Below, in pieces: positions 37,089 through 52,804 of a stretch of 64,000 bases of DNA. This stretch comes from Paraspadella gotoi (taxonomy: Eukaryota > Chaetognatha): the NCBI GenBank assembly GCA_051294375.1, contig CM119263.1, positions 26,617,130 to 26,681,129 on the forward strand, read 5' to 3'. The notes beneath the pieces are model-generated. The model saw nothing but the letters and a program-made list of their open reading frames with translations. It did not search any database and was not told the DNA's origin. The first letter of the stretch is position 1, and each line of letters begins with the position of its first letter. The position numbers and the translations under genes are program-made.

Positions 37089-38957
37089 CTTCTCCTTCTT
37101 CTTCTTCTTCTCCCTATTTTGGATTTTAAACTAATTTTTACACATTTGTTTTGTAGCTTCTCTTTTCTCATATTTCTTTTTTTTTAATATTTAGTTTCTA
37201 ATTGAGGATTTTTCCTTATCTTAATTTCCTTTTTTAGTACATATTCTTTTTTTAGTTTTATATTTTCTTCTTTTTTGTCTTCTTCTTCAGCCTTGTTATC
37301 TCAAAGTGAAGAGTGATTTCGCATAATATTTAACTAATTAAGCTATTCTTAAACAGTTGTCATCCTATTTTTTTGGTATTATATACTTTCAGGAAAAAAA
37401 CACAACGGTCTCTGCAGCTTGTTTAACAAGAAACGTAACTCATATTTTTTTCACTTATATATTTAACTTCTTTTTTCTCTCCTTCTCATATTACTTTTAT
37501 TATTTTCTGTATTTCCATTTATAATTTTTATAACATTTTTTTACTTCTTTTTCGAATTAGGAGCGTGACCCAAAAAATTCTAATTGAATAAATTGGCAAA
37601 GGTCTCTTGATTTTTCAAAGAAGTAGAAACGTTGCCAAGAGCGTTGTATTTTTTTCTTTAATTCTTTCTCCCCTTTTTTCTTTTTTTTTAAATATTTTTA
37701 AACGATCGTTAGGCAACGCGCGTATTAAAAACTTTATCTCCCGTAGATTTCGTAGTAAAAACATTAACGATGGCATATGACGTAAAAAAGTAGTAACGAG
37801 GAAAATATAAAACATGAAATGTTTCAGTTTTAAAAGTGTAGCAGTTTACGATCGAAAATCCGGAAAAATAAAAAGAAATTTGGAGAGAGAATAGAAACTC
37901 GTGCGACAGTCAAGTTTTTTCGATGAGAATTTTGGGCTCGAATCTTTTTTTAGTTCGGTGCCCGGGAATGCCGAAGGGAGCTCTGCATGTCCGGATCAAA
38001 TGTTCATGGCTCTGGGACTCATGTTTGGGATATAAAAGCGAAGGTCCGAGCGCGAGTTCAGGTTCCCGGGTCAGGAAGGACGTTCCTGTGGGAATTAAGG
38101 AAAATGACCGAAGGTATCGGGGCGGAATCTGAGGATCTTAGACAAGTACAACATCGAAACGAAAGACATGTTCGATTGAAAAAAAATATGAATTTTCGTT
38201 TTACAATGTACTCAAGAGCCAAGGACAATTGTTGAAGGATACTTTTGTACAAAGGAACGAGCGAGTTGTTAAAAACTAAATGAGAACCGATGCTAAGAGA
38301 AAAGAAGACGTTAATAGGTGGACGAACTAATGGTGGGTCGGATCAATGAGTGGAAGCCTCACTGCCTCGATCAATGAAAGTCGTCGTTAATGATGGAACG
38401 CGTTCGCCTTGAATCCTCCTTTCGCTTTTTAGACTCAGAATACGAATGTCAACGACCAAGACTTTTTTTTAACATCGTTTTTTCTTTTTACTTTTATGTT
38501 CANNNNNNNNNNNNNNNNNNNNNNATGAAAACATTAAAACTGTTTTCGATTCTAACTTTTCGTCACCCAAACTGTTTTGGAAAAAAGACGTCAAACTGGT
38601 TTATAATTCGAGTGATGAATCGACTGACGAATTTTTCGTTCTCTTCTCTGAANNNNNNNNNNNNNNNNNNNNNNNNNTATTTTAAAGTTCAATTCGCGTC
38701 GCACAGATGTAAGCAAGATAAGGCAGAAAAGAGAGAGCATAGAAAAGAGAAGAGAACAGAAGAAGAAAAGAAGAGAATAAGAGAGAAGGATAATTAGTGA
38801 TACCACCTCGAATATCCTCTCTGTGTGAAATCATCGAAAACTATTTCAAGTGCACCGAAAAAAATTTGAAAAAAAATCCCATGGGAAAAACTTTAGTGGA
38901 AAAGAACCAGAGAAGATCGTAACGAAGAAATAGGGCGATTTTGAATTTCCAACAGCG
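36926..38957. other. Non-coding AT-rich region with CTT tract and small gaps
   Basis: Contains a CTT-rich tract (about 37,055-37,112), long T runs, two small gaps (38,503-38,524; 38,653-38,677) and a GA/AAGA-rich patch (38,715-38,790). No conserved coding segment recognised. Confidence 0.5.
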
Positions 38958-39205
38958 NNNNNNNNNNNNNNNNNNNNNNNNNNNNNNNNNNNNNNNNNNN
39001 NNNNNNNNNNNNNNNNNNNNNNNNNNNNNNNNNNNNNNNNNNNNNNNNNNNNNNNNNNNNNNNNNNNNNNNNNNNNNNNNNNNNNNNNNNNNNNNNNNNN
39101 NNNNNNNNNNNNNNNNNNNNNNNNNNNNNNNNNNNNNNNNNNNNNNNNNNNNNNNNNNNNNNNNNNNNNNNNNNNNNNNNNNNNNNNNNNNNNNNNNNNN
39201 NNNNN

Positions 39206-39237
<32 letters not shown>

Positions 39238-39770
39238 CCTTCTGAATACGCCTCCATGGAGGAATCATCCAATGATACATGAAAGTCAAGCCGAGTTTTT
39301 TCGTCCTTCAATTTCTCTTTTTTCTTTTTTTTTCTTTTTTTTTCTTTTTTGTTGTTTTTTTTTCTTTTTTTGTTGTTTTTTGTTGGCTTTTCTTTTTTTA
39401 CTTTTTTTTCCGTTCTTGTTTTTATCCCGAGGATGAATTTCGAAGTTTTGTTTTTTTATTTGTCTCGTTTCGATTTGTGTTTCCGTTGCTCCCTCTCGCT
39501 CTCCCTCTCTCTTTAACTCGATTAAAGGCCCCCGAAGAAAAATTGTTCAATTTTCTNNNNNNNNNNNNNNNNNNNNNNNNNNNNNNNNNNNNNNNNNNNN
39601 NNNNNNNNNNNNNNNNNNNNNNNNNNNNNNNNNNNNNNNNNNNNNNNNNNNNNNNNNNNNNNNNNNNNNNNNNNNNNNNNNNNNNNNNNNNNNNNNNNNN
39701 NNNNNNNNNNNNNNNNNNNNNNNNNNNNNNNNNNNNNNNNNNNNNNNNNNNNNNNNNNNNNNNNCGATAA
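38958..39770. other. Two assembly gaps separated by GA and T-rich tracts
   Basis: Gaps at 38,958-39,205 (248 N, followed by (GA)n to 39,232) and 39,557-39,764 (208 N). Between them is a run of T tracts with TTTC/TTG interruptions (39,310-39,415). No gene. Confidence 0.8.
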
Positions 39771-40211
39771 AGTGACGAAGGAATTCTTCTGTGAGGGAAT
39801 TCCGTGAGAGGTCGTCGTCTTCGCTCTCGTCGTCGTCCTCGTCGTCGCCATAGTCGTCGTCGTCCCCGACGTCGAGGTTCGTGTTCGTACTCGTCGTCGT
39901 TGTCGTCGTCGTCGTCGTCCCGCGCGCAGTGAGAACCGGTTCATTGGAAGTTGAAGCGCGACTTTTCCATCGATTCGAAATGAGAAGTGATCACGTGACT
40001 TCTTTGATTACGGTCGTTAAGATCGTCTTCTTTTTCGTCGTCGTCCCATTTAATTTGAAGATCTTGTACTATCTTAAGATTCTTGTCACTTAAAAGTGTT
40101 TTACATAGAATTTTTCTAACATTTTTCTTAACATTTTTTTCCATTTCGCCAATTTTATGATTAAAGTTTCTCAGATGAAGTTACTAAAATTTTTTTTTCC
40201 GCGTTTGATCA

Positions 40212-40361
40212 AGTAGTTTCTTTGTTTTAGTAGTTTGTTTGTTTTAGTAGTTTGTTTGTTTTAGTTGTTTGTTTGTTTTAGTAGTTTCTTTGTTTTAGTA
40301 GTTCTTTGTTTTAGGAGTTTCTTTGTTTTCGTAGTTTCTTTGTTTTAGTAGTTTCTTTGTA
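40212..40361. repeat. 17-bp minisatellite, about 9 copies
   Basis: Units of the form AGTAGTTTCTTTGTTTT, with a block of GTTTG variants in copies 2-4 and one 16-bp unit. Flanking sequence is AT-rich and non-coding. Confidence 0.9.
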
Positions 40362-40759
40362 CTCATTCGATTTCTTTTTCAATTTACTTAAATATTTCCT
40401 TCAAAATCCCGCTTTGTCATCTTCGATTCATTTCATCTGTTCTACATCATTTTTCCGATTTCGTCCTGTATTTTCTTTTTCCTCTCCACTTTGTTGTTGT
40501 TGTCCATCTCTTTTTCCATTTTGTTTTTCCATTTTCCGCTTTGTTTGTAGTTTTTGTCCAAAGTCGTCCGCTTTCGTTTTTCCGATGACGAGGACCAGAG
40601 ATGCGTAGAAAAACAAGAAACAGGAATTTTTGGGGTTAAAAAAAAAAAAAAAGAAAAAAAAAACAACTCGTTTCTGCGGGTTTCGTCGTCCCAGTTCTCT
40701 TCCCCGTTTTTCTTGTTCCCTCCCACATTCTCTTCAACGTTTTCCGAGTTCTCCATCCC

Positions 40760-40950
40760 GTTTTCCTCTTCGTTCTCCTCTGTTCCACCCGATTGTCATC
40801 TACGTTCTCCTCCCCGTTCTCCTCTACGTTCTCCTCCCTTTTCTCCTCCCCCTTTTCCTTTCCATTTTCACGTTTTCCTGTCTCTTTACCTCCCTCGTTC
40901 TCCTAACCGTTCTCCTTTGCGTTCTCCTTATTTTCCCTCTCTTTTCATTT
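40760..40950. repeat. CGTTCTCCTC-type degenerate repeat
   Basis: Irregular tandem units around CGTTCTCCTC, spaced roughly 12-24 bp, in a pyrimidine-rich region (40,690-41,460). No gene. Confidence 0.55.
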
Positions 40951-41476
40951 CTATCCCCGGCTTTATTTACGCTTATTTTATTTCCTCTTTTACCAATAAT
41001 CGTTTGTTCCTCCGGTTTTTAATGCGCGAATCTTCCTCGGGGTTTTTCTTTCTTTCTTTCTTTTTTCATTTTTCTTTTTTTTTCCGGAGATTTTTTTTTT
41101 AATCTTTTTTTCAAATAATTTTCTTTTTCCTTTTTTTATCTTCGTTCAACCGGCGAGCGGCGAATCCTTTCTCCTCCCTTCTGTCATTTCGAGGCAGAAA
41201 ATATCGAATTCATAAAACTCGTCCTGCGCAGATGGTTCGTCCGGTCTGAACGGTCCGTTCGTCCGTCCCGCGTTTAACTCTCGATATTTCTTTTTTTTCT
41301 TTCTCGGCCGGTGATCGCTCTGGAGCCACATTTAACTTCTCTTGTGACCTTCCTCCCTTTATTTCCTCTTGATCCCTTACCCATAATTCTCCTAAACCCT
41401 TTTTTTTCATTTTTTATCTCACTGTTCACCCCCTTAACCACTCTCTTTCCCCTACCTACCTTCCAATTAACCCCCC

Positions 41477-42063
41477 NNNNNNNNNNNNNNNNNNNNNNNN
41501 NNNNNNNNNNNNNNNNNNNNNNNNNNNNNNNNNNNNNNNNNNNNNNNNNNNNNNNNNNNNNNNNNNNNNNNNNNNNNNNNNNNNNNNNNNNNNNNNNNNN
41601 NNNNNNNNNNNNNNNNNNNNNNNNNNNNNNNNNNNNNNNNNNNNNNNNNNNNNNNNNNNNNNNNNNNNNNNNNNNNNNNNNNNNNNNNNNNNNNNNNNNN
41701 NNNNNNNNNNNNTCATTTTTATTTCATTTATTTTATTTCGTCTATAATTTCTTTATATCATTTTCATTGCACATTTTCATTTTTTTATTCGGCGGTCGGC
41801 GCCCAGAAAGAGAAAGAAAAAAAGNNNNNNNNNNNNNNNNNNNNNNNNNNNNNNNNNNNNNNNNNNNNNNNNNNNNNNNNNNNNNNNNNNNNNNNNNNNN
41901 NNNNNNNNNNNNNNNNNNNNNNNNNNNNNNNNNNNNNNNNNNNNNNNNNNNNNNNNNNNNNNNNNNNNNNNNNNNNNNNNNNNNNNNNNNNNNNNNNNNN
42001 NNNNNNNNNNNNNNNNNNNNNNNNNNNNNNNNNNNNNNNNNNAGAGAGAGAGAGAGAGAGAGA
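41477..42063. other. Two assembly gaps with short spacer
   Basis: Gaps at 41,477-41,712 (236 N) and 41,825-42,042 (218 N). The spacer is T-rich; the second gap ends in (GA)n. Confidence 0.95.
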
Positions 42064-42339
42064 TGAAAAACTGCGTTAAGAGGTTTGGCTTTTAGTCTTT
42101 CCTCTCGCGTTCTCCCTAAAGCAAAAAAGAAAAGCCCGTTGCATGAGTCGGTGACGAAGTTGAAAAGAAAATAAAAAGGAAAGAAAAAAAGGAAAACGAT
42201 TTTCTANNNNNNNNNNTTCTTTTTTTTTACTTTCCTTTCAGAGGTTTTTTTTTTCTACAACTTTTTTTTTCTCGAGTCTACGTTGACAAATTTTGCCCTC
42301 CGTGCCTGGAGGGGTTGGAAAAAAAAAGAGAAAAAAGGG

Positions 42340-42355
42340 TGAAAGAAATAAAGAT

Positions 42356-42441
<86 letters not shown>

Positions 42442-42475
42442 CGAGATAAGAAAGAAAGAAAGAAAGAAAGAAAAA

Positions 42476-42527
<52 letters not shown>

Positions 42528-42570
42528 CAGAAAGAAAAAGAGAAAGAAAGAAAAAAAGAAAAGAAAAGAA
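42340..42570. repeat. (GAAA)n tetranucleotide array with GATA interruption
   Basis: Long AAAG/GAAA array with a short GATA run at about 42,428-42,446. A compound repeat of the reverse-complement type occurs at 63,530-63,780. Confidence 0.95.
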
Positions 42571-42699
42571 AATAATGTTGTTGAAGTGATGAGAAGATTC
42601 CCTCAGCAAAGTGGTACAACACCGAATGTCCAAGATTCTTGGGGTTTTTTGTACTTTGGGTTTTTCTTATTTGTTTTTGGTGGACGTAGACAAAGAGGA

Positions 42700-42790
42700 G
42701 GAGGAGGAGGAGAAGGAGGAGGATGAGGATGAGGAGCATGAAGAAGGTTTCGAACCGGGCGGCGGGGACAACTTCGATCCCGCCTGCCCT
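42700..42790 (-). other. tRNA-like B-box fragment
   Basis: GGTTCGAAACC on the minus strand (42,756-42,746) fits a B-box. It is next to a (CT)n tract (42,801-42,862), the same arrangement as the other B-box fragments. No intact cloverleaf. Low certainty. Confidence 0.25.
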
Positions 42791-43307
42791 CCTTGTCTTA
42801 ATCTCTCTCTCTGCTCTCTCTTCTCTCTCTCTCTCTTCTCTCTCTCTTCTCTCTCTCTCCCCCCTCTCTTCCACTCTATACGGATCTCTCCATCTATCGG
42901 AATTTTTTTGTCGTCTGCTTCCTTACATCCAACGTACGAGTGAGCATCTGTGTCTTCTCTTGGTTCCATCATTCCATCATTTTATCATTTCATCACTCCA
43001 TAGCTTAATGTATCTATCACTATCTAATTTCATCACTTAATTGCTCAACATTTATCGCAATATCACTTCAACATATCATTTTATCGTTTTATAATTCCAT
43101 TTGATTCCATTTAAAAAGTCTATATATTGATTTATCATTCGATCACTATTTTATTTATTTACCCCAACACTGAATCAATCGATTATCTGACTTCAGCAAT
43201 TAGCCCTATATCAATCCATCCTTATCTCCGTATCTTTATCACTACATCACTACGTCGCTACATCAGCCGGAGTTCCCCTGGACTCAGCGTCCTGTCAACT
43301 CTCGTTC

Positions 43308-43432
43308 NNNNNNNNNNNNNNNNNNNNNNNNNNNNNNNNNNNNNNNNNNNNNNNNNNNNNNNNNNNNNNNNNNNNNNNNNNNNNNNNNNNNNNNNNNNNN
43401 NNNNNNNNNNNNNNNNNNNNNNNNNNNNNNNN
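43308..43432. other. Assembly gap (125 N)
   Basis: Content unknown. The flanking 42,800-44,200 region has a CT tract (42,801-42,862) and AT-rich sequence with no recognised gene. Confidence 0.95.
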
Positions 43433-44204
43433 AGTGAAAGAAAGAGAGAATTTGAAAACAATTTCGTCTTGCTATGATAGTCGTACGGTGAGCTTGTCAG
43501 AATTTCCAAACCTCTCTCCTCATTCCACCTCTTTCCCACGTGGAACCAAAAATTAAATTATCTAAATTCCTACCCTCGATCCGATAGAAAATAAACAATA
43601 AAGCCCCAAATACTTGGTCCGGATGTATAGCTATGAAATTGGTACGACGTACCAATATAAAAATTATCCATTCATTAAATAATTAAGCTACTATCTCTTA
43701 CCCAAACTTTGGACAGGCTATGTGAGATTATAAAGATTATATTAAACATATTATAAATATAATATTATATAACCCACTCACGTCTTTTAACGGCGGACAC
43801 GCGTCGCATTTAGCAAAGACCCGATCAGTACTTTTTTTTCTTCCAACTCCTGAAACTAAAGAATATGAAGGCAGCTGAGGCCTCCGTCTGTCTAATGGGG
43901 ATTCCGGAGACAGAAAGCGGGGAAGACGTTTGACGAAGAGAAACGGAACTGGGTGATGAGTCTGGACGTCGAAATAAATTAATGCATAAACATTAGTCTG
44001 AATTAAGGTAAAAGGGAAGAACAACTGGTTTCTCTTTCCTTCATTCGGTGAGCTCATTAATAGAGATTGACGATCGGAGCGACGGTTGAGGAAAAGCGGA
44101 TGTCCAGAACTCGTGTTTACGAGTCGTCGTCATCTTGTGAATGAATGGGGCAAAGGGGGAGTTGATGATGTAGGGTAAAATTAATCTGGTCGAACGACGC
44201 GAGT

Positions 44205-44590
44205 TATTATCAAGTCTCCTACCGGGTGATCGAATTGGCTAGATTCATCTTCACCTCCTCACAGAATATTGATGATTGACCCCAAAGTCACGAGCGCAAG
44301 TTGTAATCAAGTACCGTTGACCTTTGTGATTTATTAGAAGAGATCTATATCTTTACGGATCGATGATGCAAGTTGTAAAAAAGTTGAGGGTTTTAATCTA
44401 GTTATACAAGTAATAATCAAGTTCGCTACCGGATGATCGCATTTAACGCGATCATTATCTCCGCGGATTAACAACATAATCTAAAGTCACAAATACAAGT
44501 TATAACCAAGTCCGCTATCGGGTGATCACATTTAACGTGATCCCCCTCCATCTCCTTACATTAACGACGCAAGCTCACGTCAGTGACTGA
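44205..44590. repeat. Degenerate ~95-bp tandem repeat with hairpin
   Basis: About four diverged units, each starting AAGT..CGCTA..GGGTGATC and ending in CAAGTTRTAA.C. The third unit carries GATCGC-ATTTAAC-GCGATC (44,435-44,453) and the fourth GATCAC-ATTTAAC-GTGATC (44,524-44,542). Both arms changed together, so the stem is preserved. Confidence 0.65.
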
Positions 44591-44849
44591 GGATCTCAAT
44601 GAGTCGTCACGTCTTTCGCTTCGCAGCTGAATCCCGATTTCGCCAGACGCGTCTCTTCTTAATTCCTTTAAACTTGCCGCGTCGCTAATTTCTTACCAAA
44701 GTTTTCTCTTTCCTTCTTTTTTTTTTTTCCTTTTTTCTCTTTTCTTTTCTATTTTTTGCACCATTTTCTTTATTTCTCCCCCTCTCTCTCTTTTTCTTTT
44801 GGGGGGGGTGGCAGACGCAGTGAATTTTAAGTCTCAAATTTAATTAGAG

Positions 44850-45052
44850 CAGTGAAGGAGAAAAGGGAGAGGGAGGGAGAGAAGACAGAGAGAGAGNNNN
44901 NNNNNNNNNNNNNNNNNNNNNNNNNNNNNNNNNNNNNNNNNNNNNNNNNNNNNNNNNNNNNNNNAGAGAAGAAGAGTAGGAGAAGAGAGAGAGAGAAGAG
45001 AGAGAGAGAGGAGAGAAGGAGAGAGAGAAGCAGGAGAGAGAGAGAGAGAAGT
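44850..45052. repeat. GA-rich microsatellite with 68-N gap
   Basis: Imperfect (GA)n on both sides of the gap at 44,897-44,964. A (GAC)n tract (45,118-45,148) and a GGCGGC-rich patch (45,215-45,256) follow. Confidence 0.85.
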
Positions 45053-45599
45053 TATTTTGGATCAGAACAAAAAAATCCATTAAAACTAATCGATCATGGG
45101 GTTTGGCCGACGACGATCATGACGACGACGACGACGACGACGACGGCGCACGAAGTTTCCTCGCTCTGGGGCCATTTGATTTCGCCGTGATTTATTTCTT
45201 CCGCGGGTGCCGTTGGCGGCGAGGGCGGTCGGCGGCGGCGGTCGGCGGCGGCGGCCACGTGTAGTACGTGTAGTCGGAGAGAGCCTTTCGTTCGCGTTTA
45301 ATCGCGTTTGATCGCTTTAGTTGTAACTCGTTTGCCTGCGATTCTCTCTCTAGTTCCAACGAGACCCATCCGTCTCCATATCGCAGACTAAGTTTCCTTT
45401 TCCATCTGTCCATCCGTCTTCATTTCTCCATCTCCCTTTCCAGATATTACTTACCTTTAACTTTTAATCTTTACTCTTATCCCCTTACTTTCTCTCCTTC
45501 CTCATATTTCCTTTCCATACTAAATAGGTATATTATTCTCTCCCTTTTGTTCTTCCATTTTCCTCACTTACTCCTCTTTCGTTTTCCTCTCTATCAGCA

Positions 45600-48470
45600 A
45601 TATAGCGGGGGGAGCGCAGGACCTCTGACTCAGTAGGGAAGGCGGGGATAAGAGTGAGGAGGAGGCGGGAGGGACGGGGAGGAAAGACGAAGGAGGCGAG
45701 AAGGGCAAGGTAAGGAGAGCAGAATTCAGAGGCGGAGCGACGATGAAGTAAGTCGGAGTCGAGTTAAGAGTGTCAGCGTGACAGAACCGTGTACAGTGGC
45801 TGATGAGGGACTAGAGGGATGGGTGGCAAACATGCCATAGGGATAGATAGAAGATGGAAGAGACGATCTTGCTGATAGAAGAGGAAAACGAGACAAGCAG
45901 GAGGTGATAGTAGAATGTGCGAGGAGAATGGAAAGTGACAAAAAAAGGAGGAGGAACGTCCAATGTTCTAATAACTCTTACCGTCTTAGTAAAGTGGAAA
46001 TGATGATCGCAGGAAGATGAATGACTAACGCGGAATGCATATGACGAGTATAAGGCTAACTGTGATAAATAGTCTAACTGAGAGTATATACTATTCTGCA
46101 GTATTCTTGGAAAGCAGTTATGTATGGATGAGTTACAATTCAAGTGCTGTTCTTCATTTGGTTCCGATAATCCTGCATGACATTTTTTAGTTACGTTCTT
46201 ATTGAATCCATAGAACCCATTAATCAGCTGAAACATTTATTAATGCAAATGAGCTAGCTACATTGTTGACAAGTGCGCATTCCTCTTCAGCGCTCTCTCT
46301 CTATCTATATCGCTGTGTATACTGTTGACTCGTCTATTGAGGCTAATACTCGAGTTGGAGCCCTGAACAAGTAGAGTAGATGACAATGCTGCGCAGGACA
46401 AATCGCGATCCGAAACAAATGTAGAGATCACTTAAAGACTGACAATAATCATACAACGCGATATATTTACCTGTCTAAACATCCCACATGTGTAAGTGCT
46501 GCATATCTACGTTCAAAATGCAATTCTCTGCCAATAACTGTCACAGCGTAACATATACGACTCTGTATCGAAAGAACTCTGTGCGCTCATCCCGCTCTAC
46601 TCGCCGCTTCGCCGCATCAGCCCTCTCGACACCTCTATCCCAATAGTCATATGGCTACTTCACGCAGGAAAGAGAATAACTATTTTATATAGACTCGTCC
46701 CCGCACGAATGCAGAATCCATTGGCTTCTCTAAAATTAACGCACATAGAGACTGAAGTATTAATAACATCTTGACTGGAGCTCTCTCGTTCGTCGTCACG
46801 TCAGATGACCGTTACTGCTAGATACAAAAAATCAATCGAAATATCGTTTCCGGCCAAACCTCCATATCTTGATCTGTATGACCGTTCATTCATTTGTTAT
46901 TGTATATTTAATAGAGATTACGTGATCCAAATCAACTCTTAATCTCGTGATTCTCGCTAGTGAGCTCATACACATTCATACCTAATATTTGCAGCAAAAA
47001 CATCGTGAGGTGTCCGTGGTAGCTCGCTCAATGCATTTTACATCACCTCCACCACTAGCGTCTCAATATCTATACTAATACCGAATACTGAGGAAGTAAT
47101 CTAATGTATACTTTGCGGAACAAAGAGATGATCTCTTTACATAAGAACACACACCGCAAAACTCACTACCATTCATCTGTTATCTGACTATTCCTTACTC
47201 GATTAGACGCAGCACGGGTTCACCTAGCATGCTCCTCTTACGGTCGACAACTCTCTCTCGTCACAGTGCTCATCTCCTACTCTCTACAATCTGACCTGGA
47301 CATGCGATCCTCTCTCGTCCCACATTAGCTCTCGGCATGCTCCTGTATCTTCAATCCTCTCTCCTTTCCTGCTACTTTCGATCTTTCACTCCCTCGGTAC
47401 CGTGCTCGTCTCTCATCTTCTCTAAAGAATCTCACATCTCTCATACTACTACTCGTGTCATTCCCTCCTTACTCTTATCATTACTACTCTATATACATTA
47501 CACGTTCTCCTCTCCTGCGTCCCTCTCTAGTTTCTCTCTCCTCCTCTCAGTAGCCTCTCTAGCGTCTCATTCCTCTCTCGTGCCGCATCTCTCGTATATA
47601 CTCTCTCTGCCCAAATCAATCCGTGCATCTATAGCGGTGCATCTCGTACCCCGTGCGCTGCGCTCCCTTTTACTACCCTTCACTGACCTCTAATTACAAT
47701 TCTGCAGACCCTTACATAACTTCACCCTTTTGCGATCCTGCACACCCCCCAAAACACAGAAAAAAGACAGACGACGAGGCGGACGAGACGAAACTTAATA
47801 TATGGAATGTGGAAGATATCCGCGTTTTCATTACATCTGCAAAAAAATCAGGAAAAAAAAACCGGCAGCGAAAGGAAAGAGATGAACGGACAACAAACAA
47901 GAATACCGGCGAAACGTTAGAATAACTATTGCCGGAGAGAGGGAGCCATCGTCGAGCGCCGGCAAGGTCTTTAAAGACAATAATTAAGAGAAGCGACGAC
48001 TGGCCCAGTCGTTGAGTTGGTCCATCCTCCTTAAATCGGGATTTCCAAGTTATCCTGCGAAGAGGCGTATACCAAACAATACTCGATACCGAGAGAATTG
48101 ATTGAGCTTTCTACAGTACTATCGACTTTTGACGGATCTCCGCATCTCATGGTCTCTTTTCCATCACGCTCGATCTGCGGCAATCCACGTCAATTCCGTA
48201 CAACTCAAATACTCTGAGATATGCACTCCAGTCCCCAACTGAGAGCCCCGACACTCCCTGGCGTCTTGTGAGCATCGAGCGCGCCTTGAGCGGCCAGGCG
48301 AAGTCGCTCTTCAGTAGTAGAGGGAATCATGGCGACTGGAGGGGGATCACGGTTTAATCGTGATCATCCCGATACACTGCTCATTATATACATATAATAT
48401 ATCCTCGTGTGTCTACTAACTCGTGGCGAGTAGTATCTGAGGTGACTAAGAGCTGATCTACATTCTCCCA
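45600..48470. other. Compositionally atypical stretch, probably low-quality read
   Basis: From about 46,250 to 47,700 the homopolymer and dinucleotide structure seen everywhere else is largely lost, and the base order looks near-random. The stretch ends at a 25-N gap (48,471-48,495). No gene recognised. It is probably an uncorrected single-read extension into a gap. Confidence 0.45.
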
Positions 48471-48495
48471 NNNNNNNNNNNNNNNNNNNNNNNNN

Positions 48496-49310
48496 TTCTT
48501 TCTCCCCCTCTTTTATCTCCCTTCCACGGAAGGACGATTCCATTTGCGTCTCTCGTCCGAGTTTTTCCTCTTCTCTCCAATCGTCCCGGCTCCAGTGATT
48601 CTGGTTCAAACTCTGGCAACGGATATCGCTCCAGCGCTTCAGGGAAGGATCCACCAATACCCGGACGAATGGTGGGTACAAGGTAAGGATAGAATGAAAG
48701 CCTAATGGTTTAAGAGGCGTCTGTTGGCACAATATGACGTGAAGGGAGTCGTGCAATGGAACCGAGACCGTGGATCTGTGAAAACTGACTCACAATTAAA
48801 ACCCTTGCCCGTTGTCAGTTTAATCAGCCGAATTTGCGTCGGCAGCGTCGGCAAATCTTGCGTCGGCAATGGGATTGACAAAGCTTCATTATTGGCGTCT
48901 CGTGTTTCGGCCTCAAGCTCTTTCCGGATTCGACGGCGTCGAGGGAGGCGTTCGTCNNNNNNNNNNNNNNNNNNNNNNNNNNNNNNNNNNNNNNNNNNNN
49001 NNNNNNNNNNNNNNNNNNNNNNNNNNNNNNNNNNNNNNNNNNNNNNNNNNNNNNNNNNNNNNNNNNNNNNNNNNNNNNNNNNNNNNNNNNNNNNNNNNNN
49101 NNNNNNNNNNNNNNNNNNNNNNNNNNNNNNNNNNNNNNNNNNNNNNNNNNNNNNNNNNNNNNNNNNNNNNNNNNNNNNNNNNNNNNNNNCGGAAGCGGCG
49201 GCGGAAGCGGCGGCGGCGGCGACGGAGTAAAAATGGATGAAGGTGACGCAGAGGCGATGGTAAGGAGACGAAGTTAAAAGACATTTAAAGGCGAATGAAG
49301 TGAAAGTGAT
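48496..49310. other. Non-coding region with 233-N gap
   Basis: Unique sequence with a GCGTCGGCA-type short direct repeat at 48,835-48,872 and a gap at 48,957-49,189 flanked on the right by GGCGGCGGAAGC repeats. An alanine-rich frame across the gap is compositional. Confidence 0.5.
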
Positions 49311-49314
49311 AAAT

Positions 49315-52177
<2,863 letters not shown>

Positions 52178-52804
52178 ATTTCCATTTTATTTTCACTTTC
52201 CATTTTCCATTTCCATTTTTATTATTCATATTCCAGTTTCCATTTCCAATCTCATCATAATATATCTTTAATTCTGTCATTTTTTCGATATATTTGTGTC
52301 AATTTTTTTCCAACTGGTTTTTTTTTTTTTTTTTTTTTTTTATCTTTTTGTTTTTTAAATTTTTTTTAATTCTACCCATTTTTGTATGTCATCTTAATTC
52401 CACCCCCGCATTCTTCAGGCAGATCCTCCCTGCAATTTCAAATTTCTAAATAAACGTCAGATGAATCGTTTATTTAAATCAACTGTCATTCTAATGGACA
52501 GTTTTCCTTCGTCGTAATTTAATACAATTTGTCTATTGTTTCTTTCATAGTTTATATATAATAGTAATATTATATATATATACGTAAAAATCAACCTAAA
52601 ATTCTGATTTTTTTCTTCTTCTTCCCACGAACAATTATATCCACCATTTAAATTACTATATAATCATTATTTTATAGTTCCTGGCATTTCGCGTGCTCCC
52701 TCAATAGACCCGTCGCAACCTAAATCTTCACTACTATTCTAATTTTTAATATTTTTCCTCTCCTTACTACAGTTACACCGCAACCACAGAGCCAGTAAAC
52801 TCCC

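Noticed and set aside
47967-47978. GTCTTTAAAGAC 12-bp palindrome
   Set aside because: Palindromes of this length are expected several times by chance in 64 kb, and it lies in a doubtful-quality stretch.
48724-49230. 168-residue frame ending in an alanine-rich tail
   Set aside because: It runs through 233 Ns and a GGC repeat; the visible residues match nothing I recognise.
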